64,000 nt of DNA from Enhydrobacter aerosaccus. GTDB taxonomy: Bacteria > Pseudomonadota > Alphaproteobacteria > Reyranellales > Reyranellaceae. The translations under genes and the position numbers were made by a program. The notes beneath the pieces are model-generated. The model saw only the letters and a program-made list of their open reading frames with translations. It searched no databases and had not been told where the DNA came from. Location of the stretch: positions 992,001-1,056,000 of the forward strand of contig NZ_FUWJ01000001.1 in assembly GCF_900167455.1 (NCBI RefSeq), given 5' to 3'. Shown here piece by piece: positions 57,936 through 64,000 of the stretch; positions within the stretch are counted from its first letter, which is position 1, and the number at the start of each line of letters is the position of its first letter.

Positions 57936-60389
57936 TCAGGCGCCGCACTTGTCGAGCATGGTCGTGAAGGCCTCCTCCAGGCGCCGGGCGAACAGCTTGG
58001 AATCCCCAAGGCCGAACTCCAGGGACATGCGCCTGAGATTGCGCCGAAGCTGCACGAGCTTGTCGCTGTCGGCAGCGAGCTTGGCGGCAACTTCGATATA
58101 CTCGTCACTAGTGTGTCCAACGAGATCCGCACATCCGGCCGCTGCCACCAGCGAGGCGCCATAGGTGCTGGCAAAGCGGTTGCCGCGATAGGTCACAACC
58201 GGCACACCGTGCCACAGCGACTCGGCGATCGTGTTGCCGCCGCAGTAGGGCCAGGTGTCGAGGCTGATATCCACCCGGGCATAGCTGCGAAGCAGGAGCG
58301 GACGGTCCACGCCTCCCTCCAGCACAAGGCGGTCGGGCGGGATTCCGCAAGCCTCGAAACGGTCCGACATGAACCGGCGGTCGCTCGCCTGCGACAGTTG
58401 CGGATTCTGAACGTGCAGGACAGCGTCCGGGACGCGATGCAGCAGTCGAGCCCAGATCTCGACGAGCTCACGGCCGATCTTGGCGCCGGTCCCGAAGCAT
58501 CCGAACGTGACGTAGCCGTTCTTGAGATGCGGTGCCTCCGTGACCGGAGGTTCGTCGAGCTTCGAATAGTCGAAGCAGAAGAAGCTGCCGGGGAGGCGAT
58601 AGATCTCTTCAGAATAGTATCTCTCGGCAGGCGATCCGGTCGGGATGCAGACCTCGTCACTGATGACATAATCGACGTTGGGGACCTGGCTCGTGCCGGT
58701 GTGATTGAGGAAACTGACCTGAGCGGGCGCGCATCGCAGGCTCATCGCGCCAAAGCGATGGCCTGGGGAAAAGCCGGTCAGTTCGATGAAGACGTCGATA
58801 TCGTCGGACCGGACCAGCTCGACGAACTCGCGGTCCGAACAGCTGGCGGGAGGCGTGTGACGCCAGACATCGAATATGGCCAGGATATCCGCCGGCAGCT
58901 TCTCCGGCGCATAGCCATAGATTTCGAACTTGGCGCGGTCATGGGCCTTGATCACTTCGCGCATCATGTTGCGCATCGTGTCCTTGTCCATGAAGGCGCA
59001 GTGATAGCCGATCCGGATCTTCCGGCCATTACGGCTTTTCGGAGTAAGCGTGATTGCCGGTCGGTCGCCGAGATGACGTCGAACCCACTCGGCCTGGCGG
59101 GCAGCCAAGGCCTCGTCGGTCGCCGTCGGGCTTTTCAGCATCGCCTGGCAGGCGACGCTGTCCAAGGTCGGACTGTCGGGCGGCCGGGCGCGGTCCCACA
59201 TGGCGAGAGCGAGATCGATCTGTCCTCGGGTTTCATACCGCTCGCCGGCCATCGCGTAGAGTTCGGCATACATCGCATCCCACGGCGGCGCGGCCGGATG
59301 AAATCGTGCGCTCGGCAGGGTGAGGGCAACAACCTTCTGCGTGACCCACTGACCCCAGAGAGGATGATCCCAGACCTTGTAGCCGGCGTCGATCGACTTG
59401 CGGTCTTCCTTTCCCGCCCGGGCGGCCAGCATCTTCTGGATGGGCTTTTCCATCAATCCAAGGTTGTGGCTGCGGAGACAGAGAAGCCGATGGAGATTGC
59501 GCAAGGTCCGATGGTCGACGCGCAGCTGCTGGCGAAGGCCGGCGACCACCGTCATCAGGGGCGCCATGATCTCGGCTTCGACTTCGGGGCGGCCGAGGGC
59601 CCGGAAATCCTGCCACAGGATGGCGAGCTGGTCGGCTTTGCTCTCCCAGGAGAGCGACGGTCCGCCATTGGCAAAGAAGCCGTTACGCGAGAACTGCTGC
59701 GTGACCAGTTCGAGGCGATCGTCGATCGCGCGCTGCACGGAATTGGCAAGGCCGTCCACCTGCCGCAACGGATCGCGGCATTCGATGATCTGCAGATCGC
59801 AATAAGCGAGGCCCCATGTACTGGCGACACGGCAGCAGAGATCGAGCGCCAGCGAGTGGGAGAGCCAGTCATGCCGGCTCAATCCGACCGCGGCGAGTGC
59901 AGCGCGTCGAAAGAAAGCGGCAGGGAGAAAGGGCCTGTAGGGCGTGAGAAGAAGCGCGACGATATCCGCCTGCTTGAGGCAATCGCCGAAGGCGTTGATC
60001 AAGAAGCCGTCGGTGCAGATCCCGCCGATCGAGGGCCGTAACTCGAACTCGCGTTGCAATTTCGAAAGGGCGTCCGCGTGGAAACGTCCTTCATTGGGGC
60101 AAATGCCAAGGTATTCCCCACGGCATCGGCGGAGCGCCGACAGAATCGCGTCTCCCGCATGGTCCGCACAGCGCTCGAAGATCCGGATCCGCTTGTCGCT
60201 GTCGGCGGCAGCGCGAAACAATTCCAACGTGCCGTCAGTCGACCCGCAATCCTCGACGATCAATTCGAAGTCGGTGAGGGTCTGCAGACGCATCGCCTCC
60301 AGGGTTTCCCTTGCGGAGGCAGCTCGATCGCGGCCGTACCATATGATCGAAAACAGCGGTTTGGACGCGTCTGCCGGGACGCCTCCCAT
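57936..60389 (-). CDS. Glycosyltransferase fusion: GT2 domain plus SPINDLY/OGT-type (GT41) domain
   Basis: Large protein of 817 aa. The N-terminal part (about 1-230) is GT2: FSIIWYGRDRAASARETLEA, FELIVEDCGSTDGTLELF. A helical stretch with a TPR-like RYETRGQIDLALAMWDRA follows. From about residue 450 a GT41-like domain begins GRKIRIGYHCAF, then IDVFIELTGFSPGHRF, LRCAPAQVSFLNHTGTS, FGCFGTGAKIG (with the UDP-binding-type Lys), and WPYCGGNTIAESLWHGVPVV. The two histidines thought to aid catalysis in human OGT seem replaced. The start at 60389 has AGGGGG upstream. It likely adds two sugars or couples synthesis to protein glycosylation; which is unknown. Confidence 0.82.
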   Translation of the reverse strand: MGGVPADASKPLFSIIWYGRDRAASARETLEAMRLQTLTDFELIVEDCGSTDGTLELFRAAADSDKRIRIFERCADHAGDAILSALRRCRGEYLGICPNEGRFHADALSKLQREFELRPSIGGICTDGFLINAFGDCLKQADIVALLLTPYRPFLPAAFFRRAALAAVGLSRHDWLSHSLALDLCCRVASTWGLAYCDLQIIECRDPLRQVDGLANSVQRAIDDRLELVTQQFSRNGFFANGGPSLSWESKADQLAILWQDFRALGRPEVEAEIMAPLMTVVAGLRQQLRVDHRTLRNLHRLLCLRSHNLGLMEKPIQKMLAARAGKEDRKSIDAGYKVWDHPLWGQWVTQKVVALTLPSARFHPAAPPWDAMYAELYAMAGERYETRGQIDLALAMWDRARPPDSPTLDSVACQAMLKSPTATDEALAARQAEWVRRHLGDRPAITLTPKSRNGRKIRIGYHCAFMDKDTMRNMMREVIKAHDRAKFEIYGYAPEKLPADILAIFDVWRHTPPASCSDREFVELVRSDDIDVFIELTGFSPGHRFGAMSLRCAPAQVSFLNHTGTSQVPNVDYVISDEVCIPTGSPAERYYSEEIYRLPGSFFCFDYSKLDEPPVTEAPHLKNGYVTFGCFGTGAKIGRELVEIWARLLHRVPDAVLHVQNPQLSQASDRRFMSDRFEACGIPPDRLVLEGGVDRPLLLRSYARVDISLDTWPYCGGNTIAESLWHGVPVVTYRGNRFASTYGASLVAAAGCADLVGHTSDEYIEVAAKLAADSDKLVQLRRNLRRMSLEFGLGDSKLFARRLEEAFTTMLDKCGA

Positions 60390-60403
60390 AGCGCCCCCTT
60401 GGA

Positions 60404-61339
60404 TCACTCCTTCGGCTCCCAGACATGGATGCTGAAGCACTCATGGAAGCGGCTGCCGAAGCGCAGGCGTCGCGAATACACCAGGTTGATCCGGTCATCC
60501 GCCGCGAGCTTCTTGAGAGCCGGAAGCAATCCAACCAGGTATTTGCGGCGAGTGTGGTATTCGATAGCGAGTTGATCGTGTCTGGTCGTCGGGTCGTAGA
60601 GTTCGACCGTCGGCTCGACATGGACAACGCGGCGAGGACGCTGCTGGAGCAAGTAGTCGAGGAATGCGCCGAAGCGGTCGCCGGTCTGTTCCAGAGCGCA
60701 CATGGTGAATACACCGGCGCCCGGACCGAGAACGAGATCCTTGCTGGGGGCAAAGAAGTCGAAGCGTTCGCCGCGGACCTTCATCCCCAGACGTTCGCGC
60801 AACAATTCGGCGATCCGTACGGCCGCCGGAGCCCAATCGAGCGCGCAGGCGGGGACTTCCGGAAACAGCTTCGCATAGGCCGCGACATTGAAGGCGCTGC
60901 CGCTGCCGAATTCGAAAAATCTGTCGACGTCCGAAAGGTAGGTTCGAAACAGCACATCCCGGAGGATTTCCATCACCCGGAGTTCGAACTGATTGCTCAG
61001 ACTGAGCACGTACTGGCCTTGCCAGCGCAAGATCGTGGAACCATCCACAAACTTGGGGTTCAGGGCCGTCAAGTCGTATCCGGACGCCTCGAACCGCTCC
61101 AACTGCTCCTGCCAAGCGTCCCGCCAGATTTCCTTGCGGTGCTCGCCGACGACGGTGAAGCCTTCGTCGATGCGCTGCATCGTCTCGGCCTCGAGCGCCG
61201 ACTGGCCTGCGGCATCTATTCTTGCGTAGGTGAGCTTTGCGCTGTGCAGAAGCTCTGTGGTTCTGGCATCCAGGGTTCCAGGCGCAATGCCGAGTGCCTG
61301 CTCGAACTCGGCAGGGCCAATCGTGACTTCGGTATTCAT
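60404..61339 (-). CDS. SAM-dependent methyltransferase-like protein
   Basis: Protein of 311 aa. The middle has a class I methyltransferase pattern: FFEFGSGSAFNVAAYAKLFP (motif I, with an acidic-Gly-x-Gly pattern) and CALDWAPAAVRI as motif II. Before that is a helical N-terminal domain (about residues 1-120) of unknown type. It lies 14 bases upstream of the GT2-GT41 fusion on the same strand and is probably its operon partner. It may O-methylate a terminal sugar, as chain-length-ending methyltransferases do, but the acceptor is unknown. It diverges from the epimerase at 61535. Confidence 0.65.
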   Translation of the reverse strand: MNTEVTIGPAEFEQALGIAPGTLDARTTELLHSAKLTYARIDAAGQSALEAETMQRIDEGFTVVGEHRKEIWRDAWQEQLERFEASGYDLTALNPKFVDGSTILRWQGQYVLSLSNQFELRVMEILRDVLFRTYLSDVDRFFEFGSGSAFNVAAYAKLFPEVPACALDWAPAAVRIAELLRERLGMKVRGERFDFFAPSKDLVLGPGAGVFTMCALEQTGDRFGAFLDYLLQQRPRRVVHVEPTVELYDPTTRHDQLAIEYHTRRKYLVGLLPALKKLAADDRINLVYSRRLRFGSRFHECFSIHVWEPKE

Positions 61340-61457
61340 GGGAAAGCCGCGAAACGGAGCGACGTCTGGAAGCGGTCGGGGGCAGAGGGACGACGTTGCG
61401 GCATGCGACTCCGTGCGTTACGAAGCAGTGAAAGGGCGACACTTTGAACTTGCCGAG

Positions 61458-61467
61458 GTTGTACAAC
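61458..61467. promoter_or_regulatory. 10-bp palindrome in the divergent spacer
   Basis: GTTGTACAAC is a perfect palindrome in the 195-base region between the methyltransferase and the epimerase genes. It could be an operator for either. Nothing else supports it. Confidence 0.25.
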
Positions 61468-61534
61468 GACTGGAAGCGGCGGAGCAACTTGGTGTCGGCG
61501 CGAGAAAGCCCCAGTGGGAAGGTCGGCTGAAGCC

Positions 61535-62485
61535 GTGACAATTGCAGTCCTGGGGGCCACCGGCCTCGTCGGTAGATACCTTGTCGAAGCCCTTGCAGAG
61601 CAACGGTCCGAGCGCCTCATCGGCACCTTCCGCCACCGTCCTCCCTACGACGTTCCCCAGATCGACTGGATGCAGTGCGACCTCCGCCAGACGGATGCCG
61701 CAAAGCCCGTACTGGAGAAGGCCGACTGTGCTGTACTGTGCGCCGGTCAGCTCGCCACGAGCAGCGTCCTCCAGCACGATCCTGTCACGCCCATCGTCGA
61801 TACGCTGAGAATCGTGACAAACGTTCTCGAGGCGGCGGCGGCGGTCCGGGTGCCGCGCTTTGTCCTCGTCAGTTCCTGTACCGTCTATCCGGCCCTGTCG
61901 CGGCCGGCGGTCGAGAGCGATGCCATGACAGGGGAACCGCAAGGGCAATGGTTCGGCGTCGGCTCAATGCACCGATATGGCGAACAGCAGCTGCGCTGGT
62001 ATGTCGAGCGCCTGCAGCGAATCGGATCGGGGATCGTCCTGCGTCCGACCCTCGTCTATGGCCGTTACGACGATTTCTCGCCTCAGACCGGTCATTTCGT
62101 TCCGACCTTGATCTCCAAGGTCGTGGATCGCGTTCGACCGATCGAGATCTGGGGCAACGGCGAGCAATCGCGCAATCTGCTGCACGGGGCCGATCTAGCA
62201 CAGGCCGTGCTCGCGGCCTTGGACGCAGACCTGCCGACTTACGCGACATTCAACGTCGTCTCTCCGGACGACGTGACCGTAAACAGGATCGTGCGGGAGC
62301 TTGTCGATCTGGACGGCTTCATCGACGCCGATATCCGCCACGATCTTGCGCGAGGCGGCGGCCCGTCCACCCTGGCAGTGTCAGGATCAGCGTTTGGAGC
62401 GGCCACGGGCTGGAAAGCCAGGACTGGCCTCCGGGAAGGGCTTTCGGATGCTGTCGCATGGTACCGGCAGGCTAACAAGTCTTGA
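61535..62485 (+). CDS. NAD-dependent epimerase/dehydratase (UDP-sugar type)
   Basis: Extended SDR of 316 aa: cofactor motif VLGATGLVGRYL, then LVSSCTVYPAL with the catalytic Ser. The usual Tyr-x-x-x-Lys is not plain: MHRYGEQQLRWY occupies the place, with Tyr followed by Glu and Gln. GNGEQSRNLLHGADLAQAVL and GFID follow. The GTG at 61535 is favoured because it starts exactly at the Rossmann strand; a GTG at 61514 is the alternative. It begins the last plus-strand block and is followed by the TPP-dependent E1 pair. It may make or convert a nucleotide sugar, or act on a keto acid intermediate. Confidence 0.78.
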   Translation: MTIAVLGATGLVGRYLVEALAEQRSERLIGTFRHRPPYDVPQIDWMQCDLRQTDAAKPVLEKADCAVLCAGQLATSSVLQHDPVTPIVDTLRIVTNVLEAAAAVRVPRFVLVSSCTVYPALSRPAVESDAMTGEPQGQWFGVGSMHRYGEQQLRWYVERLQRIGSGIVLRPTLVYGRYDDFSPQTGHFVPTLISKVVDRVRPIEIWGNGEQSRNLLHGADLAQAVLAALDADLPTYATFNVVSPDDVTVNRIVRELVDLDGFIDADIRHDLARGGGPSTLAVSGSAFGAATGWKARTGLREGLSDAVAWYRQANKS

Positions 62486-62606
62486 TGGCTTGGCGGAAGC
62501 GACGGCTCTGCTCCCAGGTTGGCGCATTGAAAGACCTTCCTCCTTTGGGTACGACTGTGGCGCCAATCCAGGTGAACAGTGGCCCTTGCGATGGGGAGAG
62601 TCGAAT

Positions 62607-63536
62607 TTGAGCAGCCGTGACGAGTTATATCGCCGTCTCTTCAGAACCGCGCTTCTGATCAGACTCGTCGAACAGCGCATCATCGAGCTCTATCCCTCCG
62701 ACAAGATCCAAAGCCCTGTGCATCTTTCCATCGGGCAGGAAGCCGTTGCCGTCGGCGCGTGCGATGCCTTGCGCAAGGATGACGTGGTCTTTGCGACTTA
62801 TCGGTCGCATGCCTTCTATATCGCCAAGGGCGGTCGGCTGGATGCCATGTTTGCCGAGCTCTACGGCAGGATGGGGGGCGTTTCGAAAGGCAAGGCGGGA
62901 TCGATGCACCTCTCTGCCCCGGAGGTCGGCCTCATGGGCTCGTCCGCCGTTGTCGCCAGTGCCATACCGCATGCCGTCGGTGCCGCCTTGGCTTTCAAGC
63001 GCCGGAAGAGCTCGCGTATCGCGGTGACTGTGTTCGGCGACGGTGCAACCGAAGAGGGCGTCTACCACGAAAGTCTGAACTTCGCCGCGCTGACGAAGGC
63101 ACCGGTTCTCTTCCTGTGCGAGGATAACGGTCTGGCGGTTCATAGCCACCGCCACATCCGGCAATCCTACGGCTTGTTGCAGCATGCCGCCTCCTACGGG
63201 ATTGCCACCCGGAGATTGGATGAAGGGTGGGACGCCGTTGCGGTCCGAGAGGCGACAGTCGAGGCGGTGGAGCGAGTGCGTGCAGGCGAGCCGTTCCTGC
63301 TCGAGATCGCCACCGCACGCTACAAGGAACATGTTGGCGTCGGCGAGGATTTCCATTTCGGCTACCGAGCCCAGGCCGATATCGACCGGTGGAAGCGGCA
63401 CGATCCGCTGATCCAGGACAGGCAGTTGGTCGAAGCGCTGACGCCGGAAGTCGAACGCGAGATCGCCCAGGCCGTGGCATTCGCCGAGAGCAGTCCCACG
63501 CCCGGACGGGCGGAACTGCTCACCGATGTCCTCTAA
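62607..63536 (+). CDS. TPP-dependent dehydrogenase E1 alpha subunit
   Basis: Alpha subunit of a 2-oxo acid dehydrogenase-like enzyme (309 aa). The thiamine diphosphate motif is GDGATEEGVYHESLNFAAL, ending in LCEDN. HLSIGQEAVAVGACDAL and the phosphorylation-loop-like TARYKEHVGVGED also mark E1 alpha. The start is a TTG at 62607, with GGGGAG eight bases upstream; the longer reading from 62301 would lie within the epimerase gene. Translated from TTG it begins MSSRDELYRRLFRTALLIRL, which fits the family. The beta subunit follows within about 10 bases. No E2 or E3 is seen. In sugar loci such pairs may make a branched or keto sugar precursor. Confidence 0.87.
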   Translation: MSSRDELYRRLFRTALLIRLVEQRIIELYPSDKIQSPVHLSIGQEAVAVGACDALRKDDVVFATYRSHAFYIAKGGRLDAMFAELYGRMGGVSKGKAGSMHLSAPEVGLMGSSAVVASAIPHAVGAALAFKRRKSSRIAVTVFGDGATEEGVYHESLNFAALTKAPVLFLCEDNGLAVHSHRHIRQSYGLLQHAASYGIATRRLDEGWDAVAVREATVEAVERVRAGEPFLLEIATARYKEHVGVGEDFHFGYRAQADIDRWKRHDPLIQDRQLVEALTPEVEREIAQAVAFAESSPTPGRAELLTDVL

Positions 63537-63543
63537 TTCGCGG

Positions 63544-64000
63544 ATGCCGACAATGAACGTTACTGCGACGAAGCAGAAGCCCACCGCAACACGTGTCCTG
63601 TCTTATGCGGGTGCGCTTCTCGAAACGATGGATGCCGGTCTCGCCTCGAGCCCCAATGTCTTCATCATGGGGCAGGGGGTCGATGACTTTAAGGGCATCT
63701 TCGGGTCGACGACCGGGCTTGCTGAAAAATACGGTGCCGACCGCGTGTTCGACGTCCCACTCATGGAAGAGGGGATGACCGGTGCGGCGATCGGAGCGGC
63801 TTTGGTCGGTGATTATCCGATCACCACGCACATTCGCGCCGATTTCGCCTTCCTGGCGATGAACCAGATCATCAATCTGGCGTCCAAGTATTCCTATATG
63901 TTTGGCGGTCTAATGCGCTGCCCGATGCTGATCCGCGTCGTGGTCGGTCGCAGCTGGGGACAGGGGGCACAGCATTCGCAGAGCCCGCAGGCGACCTTCG
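63544..64000 (+). CDS. TPP-dependent dehydrogenase E1 beta subunit, 3' partial
   Basis: N-terminal part (about 152 residues) of the transketolase-like beta subunit that pairs with the preceding alpha subunit. It contains VLSYAGALLETMDAGL, a DVPLMEEGMTGAAIGAAL motif whose glutamate activates thiamine diphosphate, and GGLMRCPMLIRVVVGRSWG. The gene runs off the right edge. The ATG at 63544 and one at 63553 are both possible; neither has a strong ribosome-binding site. Together the subunits would decarboxylate or transfer a two-carbon unit in the polysaccharide locus. Confidence 0.85.
   Translation, partial: MPTMNVTATKQKPTATRVLSYAGALLETMDAGLASSPNVFIMGQGVDDFKGIFGSTTGLAEKYGADRVFDVPLMEEGMTGAAIGAALVGDYPITTHIRADFAFLAMNQIINLASKYSYMFGGLMRCPMLIRVVVGRSWGQGAQHSQSPQATF

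Noticed and set aside
57924..60041. 705-codon plus frame
   Set aside because: It is antisense to the GT2-GT41 fusion, which has clear motifs; this frame has none.
62301..62606. Longer N-terminus for the E1 alpha subunit
   Set aside because: It would overlap the epimerase gene by 185 bases and adds non-family sequence, while TTG 62607 has a good ribosome-binding site and the family start.
1..64000. tRNA, rRNA, insertion sequences, integrases, att sites
   Set aside because: Intergenic regions are short and none showed cloverleaf-like or rRNA-like sequence. No transposase, integrase or resolvase reading frame was recognised.

Overview
The window is GC-rich, densely packed chromosomal DNA. The gene set points to an alphaproteobacterium, probably Rhodospirillales-like: a MipZ-type ATPase, the cysG / DUF2849 / cysI / DUF934 block, a SoxR regulator without a neighbouring soxS, an Hsp20 gene with a ROSE-like leader, and a zinc-free L31 next to an ABC exporter. 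The species is not certain. No rRNA, tRNA, insertion sequence, phage gene or CRISPR array was recognised.

Positions 1-11831 hold an aromatic-acid catabolic island. It starts with a branched-chain-amino-acid-type ABC importer (a LivM-LivG fusion cut by the window edge, then LivF) and a GntR/FCD regulator. It continues with a class III extradiol dioxygenase (HpaD-like), a type I extradiol dioxygenase, two further VOC proteins whose metal triad reads His-Gln-Glu, two fumarylacetoacetate-hydrolase-family enzymes, a carboxymuconolactone-decarboxylase-like protein, a solitary molybdenum hydroxylase large subunit and an exported alpha/beta hydrolase. Together they suggest import, hydroxylation, ring cleavage and decarboxylation or isomerisation of a substituted aromatic acid.

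Positions 12000-31400 are mostly housekeeping and stress genes: Hsp20 with a candidate RpoH promoter, RNA thermometer and terminator; siroheme synthase and sulfite reductase; a pair of tandem paralogues of unknown role; an alkylation-repair pair in which the Ada-AraC-AlkA protein has lost its glycosylase core; and a redox module in which SoxR diverges from a questin-oxidase-like gene with a SoxR box between them. Beside that module lie a second Fe-S-type regulator and an MFS pump. Then come a molybdopterin oxidoreductase, L31, frataxin (CyaY), an ABC exporter and an acyl-CoA synthetase.

Positions 31400-44800 carry a second molybdopterin oxidoreductase, MipZ, an MFS transporter, two SGNH hydrolases around a VWA-like protein, an SDR, yicC-gmk, and the surA-pdxA-rsmA operon.

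Positions 44800-64000 are a surface-polysaccharide or glycoconjugate locus. It contains several glycosyltransferases (one a GT2-GT41/SPINDLY fusion), two CDP-paratose-2-epimerase-like proteins, ManC, an AGE-family isomerase, a GDP-mannose-4,6-dehydratase-like enzyme, an RmlC-like protein, a GHMP sugar kinase, a B12-type radical SAM protein, a methyltransferase, another epimerase, and a TPP-dependent E1 alpha/beta pair that runs off the right edge. The genes lie in alternating strand blocks, and neighbouring genes are often coupled by ATGA or GTGA overlaps.
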